NCBI GenBank assembly: GCA_934646005.1
Contig: CAKUED010000003.1
Location: 1 to 64,000, forward strand
Source: an uncultured Oscillospiraceae bacterium
Lineage (GTDB): Bacteria > Bacillota > Clostridia > Oscillospirales > Oscillospiraceae
DNA: 64,000 bases
Direction: 5' to 3'
A program made the translations under genes and the position numbers. Within the stretch, counting starts at the first letter, position 1. Every line of letters begins with the position of its first letter. The notes below the pieces were generated by a model. It did not search any database. It saw nothing but the letters and a program-made list of their open reading frames with translations, and had not been told where the DNA came from. Of this stretch, positions 47,684 to 56,349 are shown one piece after another.

Positions 47684-48571
47684 ATGGTTGAAAATCGAAC
47701 AAAGACCGCAAAGGTCGCAAACGCGGTCATGTACGCGCTGCTGGCACTGGTCGCGCTGAGCTGCCTGTATCCGCTGTGGTACACGCTCTGCCTCTCCATC
47801 TCCAAAAAAGCCGCCGTGGACGCAGGCTGGGTCTCCGCCTATCCGATCGGCTTTTCTCTGGCAAACTATAAAAAGATCGTCTCCGACTCCGTATTCCTGA
47901 ACTCCGTCTGGATCTCCGTGCGGCGCGTCCTGATCGGCACACCGCTGACGCTGGCGGTCATCGTACTGGTCGCCTATCCCATCTCCAAATCCGCCCGGAG
48001 CTTCCGCGGGCGCAATTTTGTGATCTGGCTGCTGGTGTTCTGTATGCTCTTCGGCGCGGGGCTCGTGCCGTGGTATATCAGCATGGTCAAGCTGAAGATG
48101 ATCAACAACTTCTGGGGTCTCATCCTCAGCACGGGTCTGCCGATCTATTACGTCATTCTGGTCATGAACTTTTTCCGCAGTATCCCGAAGGAGCTGGAGG
48201 AAGCCGCCATCATGGACGGCGCGGGGCAGTGGCGGCTGCTGATCGACATCGTGCTGCCGTGCTCCCTGCCGGTGCTTGCCACGATCACGCTGTTTGTCGG
48301 CGTGAACTACTGGAACGAATACTATAACGGTATGCTGCTCTCCACGACTGACACGTTCTATCCGCTCATGACCTATATCAAGTCCCTCGTCATCCCCATC
48401 AACACCTCCGTCAGCATGACGCCGGAGCAGCTTAAGGAGATGGCAAAGCTCTCAAACGACGGACTCAACGCCGCCAAGGTGTTTGTTGCGCTCGTTCCGA
48501 TGCTGGTCATCTATCCATGGCTTCAGAAATATTTTATCAGCGGCATCATGATCGGCTCTGTCAAGGAGTAA
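47684..48571 (+). CDS. ABC sugar transporter permease, LplC type
   Basis: A 295-aa membrane protein. Helix 1 is [20 protein letters not shown]; the EAA loop is [20 protein letters not shown], followed by [15 protein letters not shown]; the C-terminus [18 protein letters not shown] is the family signature. It completes the second transporter. As with the first system, no ATPase gene follows. The stop codon is 9 bp before the MITE-like element. GAGGAGGCGGCGAGACT precedes the start. Confidence 0.92.
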   Translation: MVENRTKTAKVANAVMYALLALVALSCLYPLWYTLCLSISKKAAVDAGWVSAYPIGFSLANYKKIVSDSVFLNSVWISVRRVLIGTPLTLAVIVLVAYPISKSARSFRGRNFVIWLLVFCMLFGAGLVPWYISMVKLKMINNFWGLILSTGLPIYYVILVMNFFRSIPKELEEAAIMDGAGQWRLLIDIVLPCSLPVLATITLFVGVNYWNEYYNGMLLSTTDTFYPLMTYIKSLVIPINTSVSMTPEQLKEMAKLSNDGLNAAKVFVALVPMLVIYPWLQKYFISGIMIGSVKE

Positions 48572-48576
48572 CACAC

Positions 48577-48744
48577 TTTAGTAACCGCTGATTAAATCGG
48601 CAAGAGTTATCAGCGAGAGATTTTGGCACAAATGAAAGTTTGAAAAACGCAGGAATACTGTATGTATTTCAAGTTTTTCAAACTGCACAGTTGGGGCAAA
48701 AGATCCGCTGATAACCGCAGGTGATTTGATCAGCGGTTACTTTA
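48577..48744. mobile_element. MITE-like 160-bp inverted-repeat element with TTTA target duplication
   Basis: The element (48581-48740) begins GTAACCGCTGATTAAATC and ends GATTTGATCAGCGGTTAC, 18-bp terminal inverted repeats with one mismatch. It is flanked on both sides by TTTA (48577-48580 and 48741-48744), as expected for a transposase-made duplication. Inside are further paired arms (GTTATCAGCG with CGCTGATAAC; AGTTTGAAAAAC with GTTTTTCAAACT), so the whole folds into one long imperfect hairpin. No reading frame of use is present. It separates the permease and the 630-aa glycosidase genes and could add a terminator or processing site. Confidence 0.75.
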
Positions 48745-48767
48745 CAAGTACATAGAAAGGAATATCT

Positions 48768-50660
48768 ATGCTGAACATCAACACCAAAGGGAACTGGCGC
48801 CGCCCGTTCACACCGAAGCGCTATCTGCACGGACCGTTTTCGGAATACCTCTACACGCTCTGGGCGGATATGAAGCTGCTGTGCGGTCCTGTTGTGGAAA
48901 AGACCTGCGGCTATCGCTCCGCAGGCGTCAAGCTCCTGCTCGGTCAGGAGCTGGTCAGCCCGAATTTTGAGACGGTGCAGACCATCGCGCGCGAGGACGG
49001 TCTGCCGCTGCACGCGCTGCGCTATGAAACGCAGGACATCCGCATCGACATGGAGGCATTTTGCAGCACCGGCTCGCGCGTCCCGAGCGGCTTCTTGAAG
49101 CTCACCGTGACGAATCGGACGCACCGAACGTATTCCGATCAGCTTGCGCTCCTGCCGCGCACCGGCAGAGAGGATCACCTCGTCGGCATGGAGGTGGACG
49201 GCTACGCGCATTTTGACGGCAACGAGCTCAACTGGGGCTTCCTCGAGACGAACTGGGAATTTACGGACGGCTGCCGGATGAGCGACGGCGAATATGAAAT
49301 TTTGCTTGGCGACTGCGATTTTACGCCCATCTGGCAGGGCGACGAGGACGGGCTCGTCTGGTATCAGCGCAGGCTGCTGCGCCTTGTCTATACGCTCGCC
49401 CCGAAGCAGAGCCGCACGCTGACGCTGCGCCTGCGCCCCGCCGCCGGTGCATCGGAGGCTTTCTGCTATGACACCGAGCGCGCGGCTGCCGAGGATTTCT
49501 GGCAGCGTCAGCTCGCGCGCATCCACTGCGTCCCCGACAGCGAGGCACATCTGGACATTGTCCGCAATCTCACCGTGCAGTCGCTTCAGATGTTCTCCTA
49601 CCCCGTCGGAAAGGACTATGTCCTCGCCCGGCAGGGCGGCTTGCAGCGCATCATCTGGCCGGCGGAGGCGTGGGAGTTCCTCGTCATGCTCAACAAAATG
49701 GGGGACTTCGGCGAATACACCGAGACCGCGTATGACACCTATTTTGACGTCCTGACCGTCTCCGGCGGCGCGGACGACGGCTATCTCGCCGCCGCCAACG
49801 GCTGGGCGTGCCACACCGCCGCGGCGGTGCTCGCCTGCTCGGATTATCTCATCTGCTCCGGCAGCCGCCGCGTCTACGAAAAATACGCCGAAAAGCTCTA
49901 CCGTGCCTTCTGCTGGATGCAGCGCAAACGCCAATCGACCTATGAGATGGACTGCATCGGCAAGGGCATCTTCCCGCCGATGAAAAGCAGCGACTGGCCC
50001 GGCGAATACCAGAGCTGGTGCATCACCGACTGCACGAATCTGCAAGGCTACGACCGTCTGGCAGAGGCGTTTGCGCAGTACCGCGACCCGCGCGCGCAGG
50101 AAATTCGTGACGCGCACACCGACTATATGACCTGTATGCGCAGGCTGCTGGACGCGGAGGTCGCCAAAAACACGCGCGGCGACGAGATCCTTCTGACCAA
50201 CAAGATCGGCGTCGAGCTGACCGATCCGCCCAGCGGACCGTATTTTGACGACGGACCGCGCGATCTGCTGCTCGCCGGTGTGATGGACGCGAACAGCGAG
50301 ACGATGGAAAAAGCGGAGCGCTATTTCCGCCGCCGCGGCTGTATGCGCAACGGTCTGACGGGGCTGATGAACGACGGTCTCATCTTCCAGGGTCATAATG
50401 CCGACCCGTGGGCGGGGCATACCTGGTATACCTCCTCGGGCGACAAGGGCTGGTTCTTTGCGTGGCTCAAGCGCGGCGAGCACGAAAAGGCGCGCCAGAC
50501 GCTCGAAGCGCAGATGTATTACGGTATGACCGATGCCTATTACATGATGGAGCGCTACGCCGACAACGACCCGTATTGGGTTCCCTGGTGTCCGAACGCC
50601 AGCGCAAACGGACGTCTACTGCAGATGTTGTTCGCATTCTACGGCGAAAAGAAGATCTGA
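48768..50660 (+). CDS. Predicted alpha/alpha-barrel glycosidase (630 aa), copy B
   Basis: A 630-aa protein with the same length and layout as the one encoded at 37017-38909: an N-terminal beta-sandwich, then a helical barrel (GKDYVLARQGGLQRIIWPAE, FLVMLNKMGDFGEYTETAYD, GKGIFPPMKSSDWPGEYQSW, MRNGLTGLMNDG) and the closing PNASANGRLLQMLFAFYGEK. Shared blocks show common descent, though overall similarity is low. Cytoplasmic, with no signal peptide. It lies downstream of the second ABC transporter, which probably imports its substrate. GH family not assigned. The ribosome site is GAAAGGAATATCT. Confidence 0.65.
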   Translation: MLNINTKGNWRRPFTPKRYLHGPFSEYLYTLWADMKLLCGPVVEKTCGYRSAGVKLLLGQELVSPNFETVQTIAREDGLPLHALRYETQDIRIDMEAFCSTGSRVPSGFLKLTVTNRTHRTYSDQLALLPRTGREDHLVGMEVDGYAHFDGNELNWGFLETNWEFTDGCRMSDGEYEILLGDCDFTPIWQGDEDGLVWYQRRLLRLVYTLAPKQSRTLTLRLRPAAGASEAFCYDTERAAAEDFWQRQLARIHCVPDSEAHLDIVRNLTVQSLQMFSYPVGKDYVLARQGGLQRIIWPAEAWEFLVMLNKMGDFGEYTETAYDTYFDVLTVSGGADDGYLAAANGWACHTAAAVLACSDYLICSGSRRVYEKYAEKLYRAFCWMQRKRQSTYEMDCIGKGIFPPMKSSDWPGEYQSWCITDCTNLQGYDRLAEAFAQYRDPRAQEIRDAHTDYMTCMRRLLDAEVAKNTRGDEILLTNKIGVELTDPPSGPYFDDGPRDLLLAGVMDANSETMEKAERYFRRRGCMRNGLTGLMNDGLIFQGHNADPWAGHTWYTSSGDKGWFFAWLKRGEHEKARQTLEAQMYYGMTDAYYMMERYADNDPYWVPWCPNASANGRLLQMLFAFYGEKKI

Positions 50661-50666
50661 GCAAAA

Positions 50667-50703
50667 ATCGCGGTATGCTTTCCGATGGAAAGCATACCGC
50701 GAT
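50667..50703. other. Perfect 17-bp inverted repeat after glycosidase copy B
   Basis: ATCGCGGTATGCTTTCC, a 3-base loop, then the exact complement. On the plus strand it is followed by CGTAAAAT rather than T's, while on the minus strand it is followed by TTTTTGC. It may protect the upstream message or stop antisense transcription. Confidence 0.7.
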
Positions 50704-50735
50704 CGTAAAATACAGATAGTTCGAGGAGATCGTCT

Positions 50736-51809
50736 ATGGATATTTCTGAGATCGACCAGAATTATAAGAACATTTTCCGCTCCGCGGGCATGACGACCTA
50801 TTCGGTCAATGAGCCTCCGTTCGCGCTTTACGGGCTCTGCCGCGAACCGGGCGAACAGGATTTTAAGCGTCTGCTGCACCGCTTTGCGCAGACGCTAAAA
50901 AACGACACGCTGCGGCTTTTGTATCGGAACACCGCCGGGCTTCGCGTCCGCTTCCGCACGGATAGCCGCCGCATTCTGCTCAAATGCGAGCTGCCGGAGG
51001 TATGCAGCACCGCCGACATGGCGCTGGCCGGCAGCAGCTGCTTTGATCTGTACGCGGACGGCAGCTATGTAAATGTCCTGCTGCCCGGTCTTGATCTGGA
51101 CGGCTACCACGCGGAAAATCGCATGGGCAAGCACGGGTACAGCTCTGGATACGAATTTCCCGACAGCCGGATGCGGGAGATTTTGATCCATTTCCCGCTG
51201 TATAACGACGTCAGCGCGGTCTATATCGGGCTGGACGAGGGCGCGCAGCTGCTGCCCGCCTCGCCGTATGCCCACCAAAAGCCCGTCGTCTTCTACGGCA
51301 GCTCCATCACGCAGGGCGGCTGCGCCTCGCATCCCGGCAACTGCTATTCCGCGATGCTCTCCCGGCGGCTGGACACGGATTTTATCAACCTCGGCTTTTC
51401 GGGCACTTGCCGCGCCGAGCCGGAGATGGCGGAGTACATTTCCGGGCTGGATATGCGCGTTTTTGTCTATGATTACGATCACAATGCGCCGGACGCGGAC
51501 TTTCTGGAGCAGACGCACCAGCCGTTTTTTGAGATCGTGCGCAAAAAGCAGCCGGAACTGCCGGTCATCCTCGTCAGCGCTGCGGATGATTATTTCCCGG
51601 ATTGCCTGCGCCGCCGGGATATTATCCGCCGGACCTATGAGCGCGCCGTCGCCGCCGGCGACCGCAATGTCTATTTTGTAGACGGGCGCACGATCTACCG
51701 CAACATCGGCAGGAGCGAATGCCTTGTGGATGTCGCGCACCCGAATGATCTCGGCTTCTGGTGCATGGCGAATGCGATCGAGCCCGTGCTCGCGCCGCTG
51801 CTCCGCTGA
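50736..51809 (+). CDS. SGNH/GDSL-type esterase
   Basis: A 357-aa cytoplasmic protein. The N-terminal ~170 residues are a beta-sandwich-like domain. The SGNH core begins VVFYGSSITQGGCASHPGN (nucleophile Ser in GSSITQG), continues with NLGFSGTCRAEPEMAEY (Gly block), YDYDHNAPDAD (Asn block) and ends with DVAHPNDLGFWCMAN, the Asp/His of block V. This two-domain plan resembles SsfX3-like carbohydrate esterases. It probably deacylates imported oligosaccharides before or after glycosidase copy B. The ribosome site is CGAGGAGATCGTCT. It ends 4 bp before the convergent YesL gene. Confidence 0.85.
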   Translation: MDISEIDQNYKNIFRSAGMTTYSVNEPPFALYGLCREPGEQDFKRLLHRFAQTLKNDTLRLLYRNTAGLRVRFRTDSRRILLKCELPEVCSTADMALAGSSCFDLYADGSYVNVLLPGLDLDGYHAENRMGKHGYSSGYEFPDSRMREILIHFPLYNDVSAVYIGLDEGAQLLPASPYAHQKPVVFYGSSITQGGCASHPGNCYSAMLSRRLDTDFINLGFSGTCRAEPEMAEYISGLDMRVFVYDYDHNAPDADFLEQTHQPFFEIVRKKQPELPVILVSAADDYFPDCLRRRDIIRRTYERAVAAGDRNVYFVDGRTIYRNIGRSECLVDVAHPNDLGFWCMANAIEPVLAPLLR

Positions 51810-51813
51810 TCGT

Positions 51814-52470
51814 TTATTCTTCCATATCTGCCGCGCCGGTGTCCAACTCCGGCGCAACCTTTTTGAATACCTTCCACAGCATCCGCGAATCCAGATACGC
51901 CGCCAGCGCAAAGCCGATCAACAGCCAGACGATGAGCACCCGGAAAAACACCTCCGGCACGACCAAAAACAAGATCACCGGCAGCAGATTGAGCACCGCC
52001 ATCAAAACCGTCCGCGGCAGATTTGCGATGCTCAGCAGCAGCGCGTTGCGGATCGTCTGCAGAACGCCGTCCCGAAACATCGCCACATACGCGAACACAT
52101 ACGCATAGACGAAGATCAAAAGCAGCAGCGGCAGCAGGCAGATAAACGGCATGACCGCCGAGCCCGGCAGCACGCCGCTCAGAAGCAGCCACAGATTGAC
52201 CGCGCACAGCGCCGTCGGGATCAGCAGGACCAGCCAGACGAGCGTCGCGGGCTTAAATTCCCGCCGGAAGGTCCTGAAAAAGTCCCGGATGACCGACGCA
52301 TCCGCCTGCGCCGCGATGTTCAGGCACACGCGGTACAGCGCCGTCGTGGCTGCGCCCGCCGTCACGACGGGGATGCACAAAAAGATCCATAAAATATTCA
52401 AGATCATCAGGTCCGCCACGCGCGATAAAAACCGCATCAGCGGCGCATCCGGGTCAAACAGACGACTCAC
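51814..52470 (-). CDS. yesL: YesL-type DUF624 membrane protein
   Basis: A 218-aa protein with five or six predicted membrane helices (MILNILWIFLCIPVVTAGAA, LVWLVLLIPTALCAVNLWLL, FICLLPLLLLIFVYAYVFAY, VLMAVLNLLPVILFLVV, VLIVWLLIGFALAAYL). The opening FLSRVADLMILNILWIFLCI and GAATTALY are typical of DUF624. In Bacillus yesL neighbours yesMN and sugar ABC genes, the same context as here. The molecular role is unknown; helping a transporter or sensor is usually proposed. Confidence 0.88.
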   Translation of the reverse strand: MSRLFDPDAPLMRFLSRVADLMILNILWIFLCIPVVTAGAATTALYRVCLNIAAQADASVIRDFFRTFRREFKPATLVWLVLLIPTALCAVNLWLLLSGVLPGSAVMPFICLLPLLLLIFVYAYVFAYVAMFRDGVLQTIRNALLLSIANLPRTVLMAVLNLLPVILFLVVPEVFFRVLIVWLLIGFALAAYLDSRMLWKVFKKVAPELDTGAADMEE

Positions 52471-52681
52471 AAAAATCCCTCCAAGATCGATCCCGCCGCC
52501 AACATCTCATCCGGCGGCTTCCTGCCACAAGTATACCATACAACCGCACACTTTGCACCCGTGTTTGCCAAACTGCGAACGTTTTGCATACCCTGTCTTG
52601 AAAAGCACTTCGCGCTGCATAAAAACCGCCGCACGTCAGGGAACTCTGACGTGCGGCAATTGCTTGATATATTGAGATCGA
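52471..52681. other. Intergenic region between YesL and the end of the extended dlt operon
   Basis: 211 bp with a likely minus-strand promoter for yesL (TATACT at 52535-52530, poor -35 near 52554) and the terminator of the upstream operon at its right end. No reading frame is supported. Confidence 0.55.
52621..52657 (-). terminator. Terminator of the extended dlt operon
   Basis: On the minus strand GCCGCACGTCAG and CTGACGTGCGGC form a 12-bp perfect stem with a 6-base loop, followed by GGTTTTTATG. It is the first terminator found downstream of the run of at least 14 genes that enters at the right edge. Confidence 0.88.
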
Positions 52682-54031
52682 TCACGCCGGCTTAATTTCT
52701 GTCCGGCAGCGTGTGAGGGTGCTGTTTGTTTGGAAGAGCACCTCGGCGGTTTCGGCTTCGGGGGCAAGCAGCGAGAAGCCCGTGTCGGTGGGGCAGGCTT
52801 CGTAGGTCGTGCCGTTTAAGAGGACGTAGATGGGAGAAGTTGCGTCCGGGGACACGCTGTCGAGCGTGGCGGTGTAGCGGGCCAGACCGTCCCAGTCGGA
52901 GGCGGTTTTGGTGAGCTTGATCGTCTGGTCGGACAGCGCGGCATCCTCCGCCGCGATCTCGCGCGTCGGGGCGGGCAGCTCCGGCGGGCGCGTGCACAGC
53001 CAGCGCAGATTGCGCTCGACCAGCTCCACCGCTAAAACGTCCGGCTGCGCGTCATCCAGCAGCGACAGGTCATACGGCATGGCGCGCGAGAACGTCGCCG
53101 CGCCGAACGACTCCGCCAGGTCCTCATGCAGCGCGTTGCCGAACGAGTCGCGGAACAGGAGCAATCTGCCCGCCGCCGTGCTGGTCGTGCGGATGAGCTG
53201 ATCGTCCGCACCGCGCACGTCGCCGCCATACGAAAACGTCCGCGCACGCGCCAAATTCAGCCCTTCCTCCTGCCGTTTGGACGCGGGATAGAGCATCTGA
53301 TACAGGTCGCCGGTGTGCCCCTGCATGGAAAACGCCTCGCTTGCCAGCGTCCCCTCGCGCCCCAGCGCGCGCAGGATCTCGTCGTGCGCCAGCGCCGAGC
53401 CGTAGCCGTTCCAGTGGCTGTCCGTGCGGTAATACGTCAGCGCGTCCGCGCCCAAAAGCGCCCCGCGCACGTCGCAGTACGCCACCTGCTGCGCGTCCAG
53501 TGCCGCAAGCAGCCGGTCCAGATCGGACGCGCTCTCGGCGCGGATATAGCGCGTGGGCATCGCGTCCGGGTAAAGCGTATTTTTATTGGGCGCGCAGACA
53601 AACAAAAACTGCGCGCCATGCGCTGCGGCGTACTCCTGCACAAGGTACAGATTGCGCGCCGCGCACCAGAGCTCGCGCTCCGTCATCGGGTTGCTGCCGG
53701 TGTAATCGCGCAGCGTGTCGGCATAGTAGAGCCAGCCGTCCGCACCGAGCAGAACGTCATCCACCGCGGACTGATGAAACACCACCGCCTGAAGCTGCGC
53801 GTCGGCGGTGATGAGCTCCTGCCGCAGCCCAAACGTATCCGCAAAATAGTCCGCCGCGTCGGACAGCACATCCCAGTTGACGCGCCCCGCAGAGATCACG
53901 CGCGGCTTTGCCGCCGGGCGCTCATTCGCCCCCGGCGCGGACGGTCCTGCCAGCAGAAACACCGCCAGTGGGATCGCGCAGAGCGCGAAAAACAGGATGC
54001 AGAAAATGCGCCTAAATCCGTTCTTTTCCAT
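52682..54031 (-). CDS. AlgX/DHHW-type SGNH-like protein
   Basis: A 449-aa protein anchored by one N-terminal helix (IFCILFFALCAIPLAVFLLA). The extracytoplasmic domain has VFHQSAVDDVLLGADGWLYY, FLFVCAPNKNTLYPDAMP and YYRTDSHWNGYGSALAHDEI, the TDSHWN block that defines AlgX/AlgJ and DHHW proteins. Such proteins transfer acetyl groups handed over by a membrane MBOAT protein to an exported polymer. The MBOAT gene lies 9 bp upstream, so the two should work together. It is the last gene of the extended dlt run, in front of a strong terminator. Confidence 0.85.
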   Translation of the reverse strand: MEKNGFRRIFCILFFALCAIPLAVFLLAGPSAPGANERPAAKPRVISAGRVNWDVLSDAADYFADTFGLRQELITADAQLQAVVFHQSAVDDVLLGADGWLYYADTLRDYTGSNPMTERELWCAARNLYLVQEYAAAHGAQFLFVCAPNKNTLYPDAMPTRYIRAESASDLDRLLAALDAQQVAYCDVRGALLGADALTYYRTDSHWNGYGSALAHDEILRALGREGTLASEAFSMQGHTGDLYQMLYPASKRQEEGLNLARARTFSYGGDVRGADDQLIRTTSTAAGRLLLFRDSFGNALHEDLAESFGAATFSRAMPYDLSLLDDAQPDVLAVELVERNLRWLCTRPPELPAPTREIAAEDAALSDQTIKLTKTASDWDGLARYTATLDSVSPDATSPIYVLLNGTTYEACPTDTGFSLLAPEAETAEVLFQTNSTLTRCRTEIKPA

Positions 54032-54040
54032 GGAAATTCC

Positions 54041-55372
54041 TCAAAATGCCGCGTAGATAAACGGCTGGAACGCCCCGGCGCTCATCGCCATCAGGCACAG
54101 CGCAAACAGCACCAGCGCCAGCACGCCGCGTACAATCGCCGCACCGCGCGGGGACAAAATTTTCTTCCAAAGCGCTCCCACCGGCAGGCAGAGCAGCACG
54201 CCGAGCGCGCACAGGGTAAGCGTCCGCGCGTTCAGCGCAGCCGCCAGTGCCGCGCGGCAGGCTTCATTTGCCGAAAGGCCCATGAACATCGCCCGCATGA
54301 GCGCCGCCGCCTGTGAAAGGTCCGCCGCGCGGAACAGTGCAAAGCCGAGCACGACCACAAGCAGCGCGTAAAGATGTCCATACCAGCGCCCGCGCAGCTT
54401 TTGCGGCAGCTTCAGCGCCGTCTCGACACAGCTCCACAGCCCGTGCCACACGCCCCAGAGCAGAAACGTCAGCCCGCTGCCGTGCCACAGCCCGGTCGCC
54501 AGAAAAACGACCATCTTATTGCCCATCGTGCGCAGCAGCCCCTTGCGGCTGCCGCCGAGCGGAATATAAAGATAATCCCGAAACCATTCTGAGAGCGAGA
54601 TATGCCACCGCCGCCAGAAATCCGTGATGCTGCTTGCGCAGTACGGGTCGCGGAAATTTTCCGGCAGGCGCACGCCAAACAGCAGCCCCAGCCCGATCGC
54701 CATATCGCTGTAGCCCGAAAAATCGAAGTAGAGCTGCAAGCAGTAGCACGCCGCGCCCGTCCACGCGCACAGCGCGTCATAGCCCGTCTGCCCGTACACG
54801 GCGTTTGCCAGTTCCGCCGCCGCAGCGGATAGTAAAACCTTTTTGAACAGCCCGCCCGCAAAGCGGCAGATGCCGTCATACGCGTCGCCCCAGGTCGTTT
54901 GGCGCGCTTCCAGATACGGCTGCACGGCGGAGAATTTCATGAGCGGTCCGGCGGTGAGCTGTGGGAAAAACGTCAGATATTGCAGCACGCGCCAAAAGCT
55001 CTTTGTGCCGCTCTCCGGCGTGCGGTACACATCCACCACAAAGCTGATCGCCTGAAACGTGTAAAACGAAATGCCCAGCGGCAGCGCGCCGAAATACTTA
55101 TACGCCCCCAGCACGGCGAGATCCAGCACGATGCACCCCGCCAGGATCGCCCGCCGCCCGCGCGTGCACGCGCAAAGCCACCGCCCCACGGCGTAATGCA
55201 GCACGCACGAAGCGAGCAGCAGCGGCAGATGCCGCAGGTCGCCGAAGGCGTAAAACACCAGCCCCGCCGCGACCAGCAGCGCGTTTTTGAGCGCGGGCTT
55301 CCGCAGCAACGCATACAGCGCCGCCGTCAGCGGAAGAAACGCAAACAGAAAAATCGGGGAAGCAAAGTTCAT
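54041..55372 (-). CDS. AlgI-type MBOAT O-acyltransferase
   Basis: A 443-aa membrane protein with about ten helices. The MBOAT signatures are GISFYTFQAISFVVDVYRT, YLTFFPQLTAGPLMKF, YFDFSGYSDMAIGLGLLFGV, DFWRRWHISLSEWFRDYLYI and GLWHGSGLTFLLWGVWHG, with both expected histidines. It passes acyl groups across the membrane to the partner AlgX-like protein. It is clearly distinct from DltB encoded at 60140-61279 and closer to AlgI/PatA. The start MNFASPIF has GAGGAGCTTCCC upstream; a much longer open frame has no ribosome site. Confidence 0.92.
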   Translation of the reverse strand: MNFASPIFLFAFLPLTAALYALLRKPALKNALLVAAGLVFYAFGDLRHLPLLLASCVLHYAVGRWLCACTRGRRAILAGCIVLDLAVLGAYKYFGALPLGISFYTFQAISFVVDVYRTPESGTKSFWRVLQYLTFFPQLTAGPLMKFSAVQPYLEARQTTWGDAYDGICRFAGGLFKKVLLSAAAAELANAVYGQTGYDALCAWTGAACYCLQLYFDFSGYSDMAIGLGLLFGVRLPENFRDPYCASSITDFWRRWHISLSEWFRDYLYIPLGGSRKGLLRTMGNKMVVFLATGLWHGSGLTFLLWGVWHGLWSCVETALKLPQKLRGRWYGHLYALLVVVLGFALFRAADLSQAAALMRAMFMGLSANEACRAALAAALNARTLTLCALGVLLCLPVGALWKKILSPRGAAIVRGVLALVLFALCLMAMSAGAFQPFIYAAF

Positions 55373-55392
55373 GGGAAGCTCCTCATGTGGCT

Positions 55393-56349
55393 TTAGGGGA
55401 AATAATATCGGAATCCGTTGTAGAGACCGTCCTCGCCCTCCGACATACGGAACGCATCGATCGCGCCGCGGTCGAACTGATAGAGGTAGGCATATTCGAG
55501 CTGCACGTCGTACAGATACGTCCCGTCCGCCTCGTCGATCATCGTCCACGCGTGGTCATTATCCGCGCGGGACTCCTGCCCCGCGACGACATACGCCTGA
55601 TAGCCCAGCCGCCGCGCGCAGTACATGAACAGCGCCGCAAAGCAGTAGCAGTTGCCCTTGCCCTGCCGCAAAAACAGCTCCGCCGCGTCCTGCGCCCAGT
55701 CGGTCGTACCGGCGTCGTAATGCGCCGCCGAGAGATAGCGGTAGTTGTCGCGGATGTAGTCAAATGCCGCGTGCAGCTTGTCCTGCGCGGGCGCGCCGGG
55801 ATCGTCACAGGCGGTCAGCAGAAGCTGCGCAACACCTTCGTCGATCTCCTCGCTGCCGCTCGTGTAGCGCCCGTCCGCGTCAAAGGTCAGGTAGCCGTCC
55901 GCGCCGCCTGCCAGCAGCGTGAGATCGTCCTGCACGTCGTACAGCGCGCCGCCGTCGTCAAACAACCCCGCCTCCGGCGATAAAAGCGCATAGCCGTCCT
56001 CGCCGGTGTGATAGTAGAGGCTATCGCCGCAGCGGTTCACGCCGCGCACAAAGCGGTATAGCATGCCGTCCGGCTGAAAATACAGCAGCAGCCCGTCCAG
56101 CTCCGTCAGCCCGGATGCCGTGACCGGCTCGCCGCCGGAATAATAGCGTGCCGCGCCGTTCTGCTCCGCGATGCCGTCCGGGATCGTTTCCGGCTCATCG
56201 GGCGCATCGGCGGTCGGCTGCCCGGCGGGTTCGGTCGAAATGACCGGCTGCGCGGGCGTTTCCGTCACGGCGGTAGGCTCATTCGCCGCGCTGCATCCGC
56301 ACAGCAGGAGCGCCAGCAGCAGCGCGGGCAAAATATGCCGCATTCTCAT
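55393..56349 (-). CDS. Transglutaminase-like lipoprotein A
   Basis: A 318-aa lipoprotein (signal ALLLALLLCGCSAA) with a Pro/Thr-rich linker and a KWG/DUF-like beta region (TASGLTELDGLLLYFQPDG) that resembles cell-wall-binding-type repeats. The C-terminal transglutaminase-like fold has GKGNCYCFAALFMYCARRLG (Cys), NDHAWTMIDEADGTYLYDVQ (His, Asp): a complete triad. Such domains can cleave or cross-link peptides at the envelope. The start codon overlaps the stop of the upstream gene (ATGA). Confidence 0.82.
   Translation of the reverse strand: MRMRHILPALLLALLLCGCSAANEPTAVTETPAQPVISTEPAGQPTADAPDEPETIPDGIAEQNGAARYYSGGEPVTASGLTELDGLLLYFQPDGMLYRFVRGVNRCGDSLYYHTGEDGYALLSPEAGLFDDGGALYDVQDDLTLLAGGADGYLTFDADGRYTSGSEEIDEGVAQLLLTACDDPGAPAQDKLHAAFDYIRDNYRYLSAAHYDAGTTDWAQDAAELFLRQGKGNCYCFAALFMYCARRLGYQAYVVAGQESRADNDHAWTMIDEADGTYLYDVQLEYAYLYQFDRGAIDAFRMSEGEDGLYNGFRYYFP

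Noticed and set aside
48581..48740. MITE-like element as a simple terminator or riboswitch
   Set aside because: Flanking TTTA duplications and matched ends are better explained by insertion, although a secondary terminator role is possible.
48678..50483. Long minus-strand open frame opposite glycosidase copy B
   Set aside because: Antisense shadow; begins inside the coding strand and ends in the MITE-like element.
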